From Phycisphaerales bacterium UBA2421 (GTDB taxonomy: Bacteria; Planctomycetota; Phycisphaerae; Tepidisphaerales; Tepidisphaeraceae): 24,123 nt of DNA. Both the position numbers and the translations under genes were made by a program. Under the pieces are notes generated by a model. The model searched no databases. It was given only the letters and a program-made list of their open reading frames with translations, and was not told the origin of the DNA. The stretch covers positions 335 to 24,457 of the forward strand of contig DDRH01000002.1 in NCBI GenBank assembly GCA_002343075.1, given 5' to 3'. Positions 1 to 7,624 of the stretch are shown here, piece by piece (the stretch's first letter is position 1; each line of letters starts with the position of its first letter).

Positions 1-1
1 A

Positions 2-1528
2 TCAGCCGAGTTGACCGACACGCATGCCGACGAGTTCAGCCATGCGGTGCAGATCGGTAATGCGATTACCGAAAAGAAAGTGGCCGATGTGGTCCTTCAG
101 GCGCGAGACCGCGGACTTTTTTCGGCCATCACCGACTGCGGCGCTGGCGGGCTGTCGAGCGCGGTGGGGGAGATGGGCGCAGAAATCGGCGCAACTGTCG
201 AACTGGAAAAGGTGCCTCTGAAGTACGCTGGCCTGCGTTACGACGAAATCTGGATCAGTGAAGCGCAGGAGCGGATGGTACTCGCAGTGCCGCAATCCAA
301 CGTCGCGGCGCTGCTGCAGCTTTCTGCCGGCGAAGATGTGGAAGCAACCGTTATCGGCACGTTTGGCACTGAGCGTGACGAACTCGTACTCAACTACGCT
401 GGCAAAGAAGTTGGCAGGATGAAAATGTCGTTTTTGCACGACGGCATCCCCATGCCGGTGCGCCGTGCCGTTGTGCCCGGCAGCACGGGCGCACCAATCC
501 GTCCGACCAGCGAGCCAGCAACGAGTGCGCGCGAGGGTCTCGACCCGCAGGCCCGGCTGCTGCAGTTGCTTTCACACCCCAACATTGCCAGCAAGCACTG
601 GATCATCCGGCAATATGACCACGAAGTGCAGGGGAGCAGCGTGATCAAGCCGCTGATCGGCCCGCATCAACGCGGCCCAAGCGATGCCGCGGTCATTCGG
701 CCGAAGTTCGATTCATACAAGGGTGTGTCGATCTCGTGTGGGCTTGCTCCGCACATTGAATCGCCCTACGCGATGACGACCGCTGCCATTGATGAAGCGA
801 TTCGTAACGCCGTGGCGGTTGATGCCGACCCGCGCAATCTCGCGATGCTGGATAACTTCTGCTGGCCGAGTGTTGACGATGAACAAACCCTCGGAACCCT
901 CGTGCGCACATGCGAAGCCTGCTACGACGTCGCCAAGGCTTACGGCGTGCCGTTTATCAGTGGAAAAGACTCGCTGCATAACCAGTTCACCGATTCTGAA
1001 ACGGGAAGGGTGACGCGCATTCCCAATACGCTGCTGATCAGCACGATTGGCGTCATTGAAGACGTGCGCAAATGTATCACGATGGATCTGAAGAAGCCGG
1101 GCGACTCGGTCTGGCTGGTGCGGCCCCGATCGTCGGAACTGCCCATTCTCGCGAGTGTGCATCGAGTGCTGGCCGCGGCGATTGATCGGGGCTATGTGCG
1201 CGCGTGCCACGATGTGAGCGACGGCGGAGTTCTCACGGCGGCGGCGGAGATGTGCATCGCTTCGGGGTTGGGGATGTCCATATTCAACCCCCATGACGGC
1301 GAAACCGACTGGCTCTTTGCAGAGAGGCTTGCCTCGTATCTAGTGGAACTGCCGAAGGATGATTTCGCTGCGGCACGCGATGCCCTGCAGCAAGGCGGGG
1401 TGGATCTGGTCGCACTCGGAGAAGTCACGGCCGACGCCGCACTGCTCCTGCATTCCGGGGGCGGCGTGCGATACCTTTGGCCGGTTGAATCACTTGTAAC
1501 GGCTTTTACCACGCCGCTTGATTGGTAA
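2..1528 (+). CDS. purL: Phosphoribosylformylglycinamidine synthase, PurL subunit, 3' part (5' end outside window)
   Basis: PurL catalyses the ATP- and glutamine-dependent conversion of FGAR to FGAM, the fourth step of purine synthesis, in the cytoplasm. The frame is open from the left edge, so the gene starts upstream. Visible family signatures are a VQIGNAITEKK stretch, the glycine-rich DCGAGGLSSAVGEMG segment, the YDEIWISEAQERM block that closes the first AIRS-like half, and a second half with PFISGKDSLHNQF and HDVSDGGVLTAAAEM. The protein ends shortly after the second AIRS C-terminal domain at a TAA stop, with no glutamine amidotransferase domain. It is therefore the type that needs separate PurQ (and usually PurS), neither of which is in the window. 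The internal TTG at 11 is not the real start, because homologous sequence continues upstream of it. About 508 residues are visible. The following gene is co-oriented after 222 bp. Confidence 0.95.
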   Translation, partial: SAELTDTHADEFSHAVQIGNAITEKKVADVVLQARDRGLFSAITDCGAGGLSSAVGEMGAEIGATVELEKVPLKYAGLRYDEIWISEAQERMVLAVPQSNVAALLQLSAGEDVEATVIGTFGTERDELVLNYAGKEVGRMKMSFLHDGIPMPVRRAVVPGSTGAPIRPTSEPATSAREGLDPQARLLQLLSHPNIASKHWIIRQYDHEVQGSSVIKPLIGPHQRGPSDAAVIRPKFDSYKGVSISCGLAPHIESPYAMTTAAIDEAIRNAVAVDADPRNLAMLDNFCWPSVDDEQTLGTLVRTCEACYDVAKAYGVPFISGKDSLHNQFTDSETGRVTRIPNTLLISTIGVIEDVRKCITMDLKKPGDSVWLVRPRSSELPILASVHRVLAAAIDRGYVRACHDVSDGGVLTAAAEMCIASGLGMSIFNPHDGETDWLFAERLASYLVELPKDDFAAARDALQQGGVDLVALGEVTADAALLLHSGGGVRYLWPVESLVTAFTTPLDW

Positions 1529-1569
1529 TCCGGGCCACACAATTGCACATGAGTCCCATATAACTCCGC

Positions 1570-1581
1570 GGGCTTAAGCCC
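1570..1581. repeat. 12-bp perfect palindrome GGGCTTAAGCCC downstream of purL
   Basis: The sequence is self-complementary with no loop and lies 42 bp after the purL stop codon. No T-run follows it, so it is a poor intrinsic terminator. It could be a protein-binding site or the core of a weak hairpin. The rest of the purL-to-GGDEF gap (1529-1750) shows no coding potential and no convincing promoter. Confidence 0.4.
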
Positions 1582-1750
1582 AACTCGCGCTACTGCAAGA
1601 CAAGTGTGCGTAAGCGCTTTTGGGACGAAATACAGTGCCCCGTGTTTGGTCAAGGTGCCACACGATTCGTCCGATTCCCCTCGTAACATCGTAGTTGATT
1701 TCACGATGACGTACGTTGCCAGAATGTGACGGAAGAAAAGTAGCTTTGCA

Positions 1751-3598
1751 ATGCATCCTTCTCTGGAGAAAATCATATCGCAGCATGGCGAGTTGCTCGA
1801 CTGCAATCGACCTGGAGTAAGTGCGTTAGTCACAGCGCTTGACGCGGCGTGCTACGAACTGGAGTTCACCTCCGGCGGGGCCAACGGGGAATCGGAGGGC
1901 ATCGCATCACTTTTGCTGGAACGTGTACCTGCGATCATCTACGCCGCCGAATTTGGCCCTGTTTCCAAGTGTTTTTACGCCAGTCCCCAGATTCGCGATA
2001 TCCTCGGCTTTGAGCCCACCGACTGGACCAATGATCCAGGCTTCTGGTTCGACCATGTTCATCCCGAAGATCGCGACAGGGCCATCGACGCAGACGAACA
2101 CACGAAGAACACGGGTGATCCGCTTAGGGTCGAGTATCGGATGATTGCCCGCGACGGCAGGGTGGTGTGGATCAGGGACGAGGGAGTCGTCGTTCGGGAC
2201 AGCGTCGGCCGGGCCGTGATGATCCATGGCTTGATGTATGACATTACCGAACAGAAGCAGGCAAAGGAACGACTGCTTCACGACGCGACCCACGATGCGC
2301 TCACCGGGCTGCCCAACCGCGTGCTCCTGAATGATCGCATTGAACAGGGCATTGCCCGCGCGCGGCGAGAGACTGAGCACCGGTTTGCTGTCTTCTGCGT
2401 CGGAATTGACCGTTTCAAAGTCATCAACGAATCGATCGGCCCGAGCGGGGGCGACCAGCTTCTGTCAGAGGTAGCCACCCGTCTGCGGCAGTCGGTGCGG
2501 CCGGCGGACAGTGTTGCGCGCATTGGCGGCGATGAGTTTGCGCTGGTCGCCGAGGGCGTCTCGAGCAAAGACGAGGCTGATATCATTGCGGGCCGAGTCC
2601 ACGCGGCACTCGCCCGGCCATTTTGTCTGAATGAAACCGAGATCTTCATCACGGCGAGCATTGGCATCGCTATCAGCACGGGCGGGGATGACTCGCGCGA
2701 GGCGCTGCTTCGCAATGCCGACATCGCACTGCACCACGCCAAGCGGGCCGGAAAGGCCCGACACGAGATCTTCGACGCCGTCATGCACACCGCGGTCGTT
2801 AAGCAGATGCAGATTGAGACTGACCTGCGAAGGGCGATCGAACGCGACGAGTTTGAGGTGCACTACCAGCCGATTGTCTCCCTGCACACAGGCTCGATCG
2901 ATTCGGTCGAGGCACTGGTCCGCTGGCGGCACCCCGATCGTGGTCTTGTCCCGCCGATGGACTTCATTCCCGTTGCCGAGGAGACGGGGCTGATCGCGCC
3001 CATCGAGCGGATCGTCATGGCCAAGTCGTGCCGGCAGCTTGCCGAGTGGAATGCGCTTTACGGCCAACAGTCGCCCATCTCGCTCTCAGTCAATCTCTCC
3101 GCACGTCGGTTTGTGCAGGGCGACCTCGTGAAAGAACTGATCAACATCATTCTGCCAAGCGGGCTTTCACCGGAACTGATCAAGCTCGAAATCACTGAGA
3201 CTGTGATCATGAACGACCCCGATGTTGCGGTGCAGATGCTCAATGAGCTAAAGGCGCTGAAGCTGCGCATCAGCCTCGATGACTTCGGCACGGGATACTC
3301 GTCTCTCAGCTATCTGCATAAGTTTCCGATTGACGTCGTGAAGATCGATCGAAGCTTTGTGAAGATGATCGACACGCCGGGCCAAGGCGACGAAATCGTG
3401 CGCACGGTCGTTCACCTGGCTCACAACTTGCAGATGAACGTGGTTGCAGAGGGAATTGAGACCGAAGCGCAGCTGGAGAGGCTCCGTGAGTTGGGGTGCG
3501 AATTCGGGCAGGGCTACTACTTCGCCAAGCCGCTGGACACTGCAGCGATGGTGCAGATGCTATCACATCGGGTGGGACACAAGCGGCTTGCCGCTTGA
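1751..3598 (+). CDS. PAS-GGDEF-EAL cyclic di-GMP signalling protein
   Basis: This 615-residue protein has no predicted membrane segment. A PAS domain with a PAC-type tail (about residues 55-175, ending HGLMYDITEQKQ) is followed by GGDEF (about 180-345) and EAL (about 362-610). The GGDEF motif is intact (259-263) and preceded by an RPAD inhibitory site (250-253) at the canonical five-residue spacing. However, the first metal-binding Asp of the usual DxD motif is Gly218 (VGIDRFK), and the following GHxxGD motif reads GPSGGD. The EAL domain keeps E387-A-L, SVNLSARR, the KLEITET glutamates, D510-D511-F-G-T-G, VVKIDRS, AEGIET and FGQGYYF, so it looks catalytically complete. I infer a c-di-GMP phosphodiesterase with a sensory PAS and a possibly non-cyclase GGDEF. 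Start ATG 1751 lacks a close Shine-Dalgarno site; a GGAAG lies about 17 nt upstream. The gene is convergent with the DUF2726 gene, 12 bp away. Confidence 0.93.
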   Translation: MHPSLEKIISQHGELLDCNRPGVSALVTALDAACYELEFTSGGANGESEGIASLLLERVPAIIYAAEFGPVSKCFYASPQIRDILGFEPTDWTNDPGFWFDHVHPEDRDRAIDADEHTKNTGDPLRVEYRMIARDGRVVWIRDEGVVVRDSVGRAVMIHGLMYDITEQKQAKERLLHDATHDALTGLPNRVLLNDRIEQGIARARRETEHRFAVFCVGIDRFKVINESIGPSGGDQLLSEVATRLRQSVRPADSVARIGGDEFALVAEGVSSKDEADIIAGRVHAALARPFCLNETEIFITASIGIAISTGGDDSREALLRNADIALHHAKRAGKARHEIFDAVMHTAVVKQMQIETDLRRAIERDEFEVHYQPIVSLHTGSIDSVEALVRWRHPDRGLVPPMDFIPVAEETGLIAPIERIVMAKSCRQLAEWNALYGQQSPISLSVNLSARRFVQGDLVKELINIILPSGLSPELIKLEITETVIMNDPDVAVQMLNELKALKLRISLDDFGTGYSSLSYLHKFPIDVVKIDRSFVKMIDTPGQGDEIVRTVVHLAHNLQMNVVAEGIETEAQLERLRELGCEFGQGYYFAKPLDTAAMVQMLSHRVGHKRLAA

Positions 3599-3610
3599 AC
3601 TGCACAGAAC

Positions 3611-4177
3611 CTATTGTGCGGCCGCGAAAGCCCCGGCGGTGCGCTCGGCGATGCCGCGTTGCAGGTCGGCCACGGGGTATTTTCCATTGCATTGAATATG
3701 CCAGATTGGCAGGTTGATGGTGGCCATCACCCGGTTTACAAACGCGTCGCGCTCCATTCGATCGCGGCGGAGGTGTGAGCGATCGTCCAGTTCAATCACC
3801 AGCAGCGGGCGCAGGGTTTGCAGGTCGCAGAGCACAAAATCGACGTGCTTAGCCATCACTTTTCCATGATGGCGCTGCGGAGAGTCAGTGCCCTTTGGAA
3901 TGTCTACTAAATCGCGCAGCCGGACTTTGGCGAGGATGACCAGTTTCGACCCATCGGTCGCCTTCAGCAACGCGCGGTAGAAGACCGCCTCGGCTTGTGT
4001 TAGCAGCGACGACACTGGCCGATACGGCAGCGGTGGCTCGCCCGACAACTGCCGCTTCAGCCAGACGAGAAAGACCAGCATAAGCAGCACACCCGCGGCG
4101 GCGAGGAGTACTGTGATTGGCAAACCAGTGATATCTGCCGCGCCGAACACAACCGGCGCGATTGTGGCCGAGATCAC
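3611..4177 (-). CDS. DUF2726 domain protein with N-terminal membrane anchor
   Basis: This 188-residue protein has one N-terminal hydrophobic helix (about residues 17-42), then a DUF2726 domain (about 60-165). Recognisable family features are LLTQAEAVFYRAL, KVRLRDLVDI, HVDFVLCDLQTLRPLLVIELDD, SHLRRDRMERDAF and a final hydrophobic IWHIQ strand. DUF2726 is generally regarded as having a restriction-endonuclease-like fold; the DFVLCD and IELDD acidic residues fit that, but no activity is known. The start is GTG at 4177, whose GTGA overlaps the TGA stop of the FecR-domain gene, so the two are translationally coupled. Alternative starts inside would remove the membrane helix. The function is unknown. 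Coupling to an exported FecR protein suggests a joint role at the envelope, which is inference. Confidence 0.85.
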   Translation of the reverse strand: MISATIAPVVFGAADITGLPITVLLAAAGVLLMLVFLVWLKRQLSGEPPLPYRPVSSLLTQAEAVFYRALLKATDGSKLVILAKVRLRDLVDIPKGTDSPQRHHGKVMAKHVDFVLCDLQTLRPLLVIELDDRSHLRRDRMERDAFVNRVMATINLPIWHIQCNGKYPVADLQRGIAERTAGAFAAAQ

Positions 4178-5523
4178 TTCTTTTTTCGCTTCTTCTTCGC
4201 GCCCTGTGCCGTGTTACTCGAAGTTGATTGAGCGGCGCTGGAATTGGGTGCTGCCTCGATGACGATGATCTCGCCTTCAAACTCGGCTTCGCCTCCGCCG
4301 GGGCCTGTGAGTGTGCCGGTGGTGCGTGGATCGAGCGTGACGCCGTTGACGAGCACATCGACGGTGTATTGCGCCGAGTTGCTGCCGGTGTTGTATTTCA
4401 CACCGTAGTCGTATCGCCCACTGGGAAAGCCGTTGGGCCAGGTGATGGTTTCGCGTCCCCCGTTAGGCCCGCCGGGGTCGTCGGGGCCTGCCACGCCGCC
4501 GCTGCGCGGGGCGACTGTGGCGATCGGGCTTACCTGTCGGGGCGGCGTGCTGGTTACGACCGACGGATTGGTCGTGATCGGTTCCCCCAGCGGGCTGACG
4601 AGGCCGATGTTCAAGTCGGCATTGCCCTGCCAGGTGAGAATGAACTCGAGCCGGCCCACCAGACTCGGAAAATCTGCTGGCGGTGGGGGCGGGAGTGGCG
4701 GCGGCGCCACCGTGGAGGATCCGGAATTCACCGACTGCACCAAGGCGCTTCCCCCGCCCGAAGGGGTGCCCGGCGGGGGAGGCAGGCCGCCGGTCTGCGG
4801 GATGTTGATCACCAGTTGGTTCTCATTCGCCGTCCGCCCGGCATTCAGCGGGGAGATCGTCACAGACCGCTGCAGCCCAGTTTCGGCGGCCGATCCCCCG
4901 GCGGCGGCATCGATCCTCACGGGCCGGTTCGGATTGCCCCCGCTCGATCCCAGCGAACTCTGCCGTCCCTTGTCATCGCGAAAAGACGCTCTGCCGGTGA
5001 AGCTGACCGCGCGCGGCGCGAAGCCAGGCGTGTCGTCGAGAATCACATCAGTCCCCCGGATGGCCAAGACGCTTGTGGTGGACCGAATGGTCGCGTCGTG
5101 CACACGGCCAGCGGCCTCGATGTCGTAGCGAGTCCGGCCATATTTCATGCCGACATCGGTCTTGATTGCCCCATTCTCAATTGTCGCACGGAGGATCTTG
5201 ACCACACCCAGCCTGTCAACGGTCAGATCAGAATCGGGTGGAATCTTAAATTTCACCACGCTGCGCACCCCGGTGCGAAACTCTACCCCTTCATCAAACT
5301 CCTGTCCTTCAACTACATTGGCCCACGCGTCTTCGCTGTTCTGCCGCGCCTGCACGCTGCCCGCAAATGCCTGAACGATCACGCGCAGCGGGCCGTCTGG
5401 AAGAGTTGCGGCGGCGGTGGGAGAGGTGGTTGCCGGATCCGGCTCGGAAGCGGTCGGTGCCGCAGTGGCAATCGAGGCGAGTGTCAGTAATGCAGCAGCC
5501 GTCTTCCGTGACGTGAAACCCAT
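4174..5523 (-). CDS. Exported FecR-domain protein, proline-rich linker and lysine-rich tail
   Basis: The chosen start is ATG 5523, because it follows AAGGAG at 5-6 nt and gives a classic signal peptide (MGFTSRKTAAALLTLASIATAAPTA); the longer frame to 5604 would bury it. The mature protein has a FecR-like beta domain (about residues 45-175: VIVQAFAGSVQARQ, EGVEFRTGVRSVVKFKIPP, a TTSVLAIRGTDV motif), a low-complexity Gly/Pro/Ser region with runs of PPPP (about 245-290), a second beta-rich segment (LEFILTWQGNADLNIGLVSPLGE... YDYGVKYN) and a terminal KKKRKKK. FecR domains occur in sigma-regulators and in periplasmic or surface proteins. With no sigma-factor gene adjacent, the latter fits better. 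The basic tail could bind nucleic acid, LPS or another polyanion. It is coupled to the downstream DUF2726 gene by a 4-nt overlap. Confidence 0.85.
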   Translation of the reverse strand: MGFTSRKTAAALLTLASIATAAPTASEPDPATTSPTAAATLPDGPLRVIVQAFAGSVQARQNSEDAWANVVEGQEFDEGVEFRTGVRSVVKFKIPPDSDLTVDRLGVVKILRATIENGAIKTDVGMKYGRTRYDIEAAGRVHDATIRSTTSVLAIRGTDVILDDTPGFAPRAVSFTGRASFRDDKGRQSSLGSSGGNPNRPVRIDAAAGGSAAETGLQRSVTISPLNAGRTANENQLVINIPQTGGLPPPPGTPSGGGSALVQSVNSGSSTVAPPPLPPPPPADFPSLVGRLEFILTWQGNADLNIGLVSPLGEPITTNPSVVTSTPPRQVSPIATVAPRSGGVAGPDDPGGPNGGRETITWPNGFPSGRYDYGVKYNTGSNSAQYTVDVLVNGVTLDPRTTGTLTGPGGGEAEFEGEIIVIEAAPNSSAAQSTSSNTAQGAKKKRKKK

Positions 5524-5594
5524 GCGCGCTCCTTCGTTCAATCGCATTATCGGCATCATCAAGGCGATTGCCACAGGGTAAACTGCCGCTCTCG

Positions 5595-5615
5595 CAAAAG
5601 GCACAGGCCGTGTGC
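5595..5615 (-). terminator. Candidate intrinsic terminator after pheA
   Basis: Read on the minus strand, GCACA-CGGCC-TGTGC forms a 5-bp stem with a 5-nt loop and is followed by CTTTT. It lies about 23 bp beyond the pheA stop. The stem is short, so confidence is moderate. Confidence 0.45.
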
Positions 5616-5637
5616 GTCAACCTCTGATACCCGACGG

Positions 5638-6714
5638 CTACAGCACTTCGCCCGCCCGCGGGTAGCTGCCCAAAACTGTGATCTGAAGGCAGTGCTGCCG
5701 GGCATCATCGATGGCCCTTTGCATGCCCGGATCATCCGAATGGCCCTCTGCATCGATGAAGAAATAATACTCCCAGTTCACCTTCTTGCTCGGACGTTTT
5801 TCGAGGCTGGTGAGGTTGATCTGGGCGTTCTTGAAGCAATCCAGCACATCGGCCAGCGCGCCGGGCTTGTTGGCAGTCGTAAACATAATGGCGGTCATGT
5901 CGCTGCCGCTTCTTCTAGCCGCCTCCCGGCTGATGACAAAAAACCGGGTGACATTGTCGGGGTTGTCTTCGATGTTCTCGAAAAGCATTCTCAAGCCGTA
6001 TAGCTCCGCGGCAATCGCTGAAGCGATGGCGGCCGATCCTGGTTCCTTACTTGCCAGTTCTGCGGCGCGCGCGCTGCTCGTGGTGGGTTCGATTTCTCTT
6101 CCCTTGGCGACCGAACTGAGCCAATCGCGACATTGATTGAAGACTTCGGGTTTTGAGTAGACCCGCTTGATCTGTTCCCATGGCTCTTTGGCGAGTAGAT
6201 TATGATGAATGCTGACGCGCACTTCGGCGCAGATTTTCGCCGATGACCCCAAAAAAGCGTCGAGCGTATCAATCACACCGCCGTGAATGCTGTTTTCGAC
6301 CGGGACCATTCCATAATCGACGTGGCCGCGCGCTACTTCGGTAAAGACCGATGGAATATCGGTTAGATCAACGTGTTCCACGCTCCGGCCAAACTTCTGC
6401 ACCGCCGCGAAGTGGCTGAAAGTGCCCGACGGCCCGAGGTAGCCGATTCGCAACGGGCGTTCGAGCATGAAACTGCCGCTCATCAGTTCACGGTAAACAC
6501 TGTCCAGAGCACGATTTGGCAGCGGGCCTTTGTTCAGCCGGTGTACCTTCTCGAGCACCAGTTTTTCGCGATCGGGCGCGTAGATTGGGGCGTTGGTCTG
6601 TTGTTTGAGTTTTCCGACTTCGACGACGACCTTGGCGCGCTCGTTGAGTAACTCGACGATCTTCTCATCCAAAGCATCAATGCGCACGCGAAGCTGTTCG
6701 AGCGGGTCAGACAT
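5638..6714 (-). CDS. pheA: Bifunctional chorismate mutase / prephenate dehydratase
   Basis: PheA converts chorismate to prephenate and then to phenylpyruvate in phenylalanine synthesis. The 358-residue protein has an AroQ-type chorismate mutase helix bundle (1-85; R11 in LRVRID, R26 in NERAKV, K35 and DRE at 48-50), a prephenate dehydratase domain (about 88-265; GYLGPSGTFSHFAA, a VPVENSIHGGV block, TTSSARAAELA and the catalytic-type NVTRFFVI), and a C-terminal ACT domain (about 270-350; ANKPGALADVL and LTSLEKRPSK, the counterpart of the ESRP phenylalanine-binding motif). Feedback inhibition by phenylalanine is therefore likely. Start ATG 6714 is chosen because the domain begins there; the open frame to 6819 adds an unrelated proline-rich leader. 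No clear Shine-Dalgarno site precedes it. It lies 101 bp downstream of higA. Confidence 0.94.
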   Translation of the reverse strand: MSDPLEQLRVRIDALDEKIVELLNERAKVVVEVGKLKQQTNAPIYAPDREKLVLEKVHRLNKGPLPNRALDSVYRELMSGSFMLERPLRIGYLGPSGTFSHFAAVQKFGRSVEHVDLTDIPSVFTEVARGHVDYGMVPVENSIHGGVIDTLDAFLGSSAKICAEVRVSIHHNLLAKEPWEQIKRVYSKPEVFNQCRDWLSSVAKGREIEPTTSSARAAELASKEPGSAAIASAIAAELYGLRMLFENIEDNPDNVTRFFVISREAARRSGSDMTAIMFTTANKPGALADVLDCFKNAQINLTSLEKRPSKKVNWEYYFFIDAEGHSDDPGMQRAIDDARQHCLQITVLGSYPRAGEVL

Positions 6715-6815
6715 GTTGGGTAGGTTTGTACATCCCGCCGGGGGCCGTGGGAAGGTGTGTCCAAGGGGAATCGTCAAGCCGCCGGACGAAAGGGCCGGCC
6801 CGCGGAACAATCGGC

Positions 6816-7241
6816 TCACAAGAAGTAGTCCGCCGAAAGGCGGAAGTGACGCGACAATTTGACGATCGAAGATTTCGATAACCCTCGCTTGCCGGATAAA
6901 ATCAAGGAGACCGCTGTCTGGCTCAGGCCGAGAACCTCCTGCAGCTTGGTCGGCGAGGTATCGCTGTGTTGCATCAACGCATTGAGCTTCTGCGGTACCG
7001 AGCCGCCCTTTGCCGGCATCGGAAAATGCACCTGCTCGTAGGCCTCGACGAGATCGATCAGCACATCGAGATAGTCGCGCTCAGCACTGTTAAGAGACGA
7101 CCCGCGAATGGCCAGTTGATCAATCGTCGATCGCGCGTCGATGTGCTGCGTTTTGGTTCGAATCGGACGAAGCGGGCACTCTGCTACGAGATCGAGATAG
7201 GTATCGCGGTCTGCCGTCGCTTTTCTTGATGTCGTTGCCAT
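6816..7241 (-). CDS. higA: HigA-type antitoxin, helix-turn-helix protein
   Basis: This 141-residue protein has an N-terminal helical region typical of the larger HigA antitoxins (LNSAERDYLDVLIDLVEAYEQVHFPMP) and a C-terminal XRE-type helix-turn-helix (about 95-140: LQEVLGLSQTAVSLILSGKRGLSKSSIVKLSRHF). It should bind and neutralise the HigB toxin encoded immediately upstream and autoregulate the operon. ATG 7241 begins one base after the toxin's TGA, and a GAGAG sits about 7 nt upstream; this spacing decides the start over the longer frame to 7283, which would overlap the toxin. The toxin-first order is the usual one for higBA. Confidence 0.88.
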   Translation of the reverse strand: MATTSRKATADRDTYLDLVAECPLRPIRTKTQHIDARSTIDQLAIRGSSLNSAERDYLDVLIDLVEAYEQVHFPMPAKGGSVPQKLNALMQHSDTSPTKLQEVLGLSQTAVSLILSGKRGLSKSSIVKLSRHFRLSADYFL

Positions 7242-7242
7242 A

Positions 7243-7551
7243 TCACAACTCTCGATTCCAACGGTTCTTGTCGTATTCCGCATGGGTGAGGATACGCAGG
7301 ATAAACACCCGGCTGAAGTCGAAGTGAATTGCAGCGATCAACCGAAACTTGTTCCCGCCGATGTTAAACACATGAACGACGTTTCCGCTACCGACAACGA
7401 CCGGGTCGCAGTGGGAAAAATCCTTGCGAACATCGGCGAGCTTCATCCAGGTTGCGTGTTGGGCGATCTCGTACCAGCGGTCCAACGCTTCTGCCGCGGC
7501 GGGCATTCGTTCGGCAAACTCTCGAATGCGGCTGTAAGAAATCATTCTCAC
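7243..7551 (-). CDS. higB: HigB-type mRNA interferase toxin (RelE-like fold)
   Basis: This 102-residue protein matches the HigB family throughout: an MRMISYSRIREF opening, a central DRWYEIAQHATWMKLADVRKDF block, GSGNVVHVFNIGGNKFRLIAAIHF, a FILRILTHAEYDK motif and a C-terminal NRW. Family members cleave mRNA on the ribosome. The diagnostic FNIGGNKFRL and THAEYDK segments are intact, so the toxin looks functional. The start could be GTG 7551 or ATG 7545; no Shine-Dalgarno site precedes either. The predicted promoter would put transcription start within a few bases of the start codon. The gene ends one base before higA. Confidence 0.9.
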   Translation of the reverse strand: MRMISYSRIREFAERMPAAAEALDRWYEIAQHATWMKLADVRKDFSHCDPVVVGSGNVVHVFNIGGNKFRLIAAIHFDFSRVFILRILTHAEYDKNRWNREL

Positions 7552-7561
7552 GCGACATTAC

Positions 7562-7590
7562 ATTATGCAATAGTGCTGTCGAGAATTCAA
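7562..7590 (-). promoter_or_regulatory. Predicted sigma70-type promoter of higBA
   Basis: On the minus strand, TTGAAT (7590-7585) and CATAAT (7567-7562) are separated by exactly 17 bp. They match consensus at 4/6 and 5/6 positions. Transcription would begin near 7555, only about 4-10 nt from the higB start, giving a leaderless or near-leaderless mRNA. No clear palindromic HigA operator was seen, although TAATG occurs twice in tandem around the -10 box. Confidence 0.5.
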
Positions 7591-7624
7591 GTCGAGAGAG
7601 CAAGACACGATCTTGGCACGACCA

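Noticed and set aside
4228..5490. Long plus-strand open frame opposite the FecR-domain gene
   Set aside because: It is antisense to a clear signal-peptide-bearing protein, has shadow-like composition (Gly/Arg/Ala), and no domain or ribosome binding site.
6795..6815. Half-site CGCGGAACAAT upstream of pheA as a third parS-like copy
   Set aside because: Only the right half matches; the left half is GGCC-rich and not palindromic.
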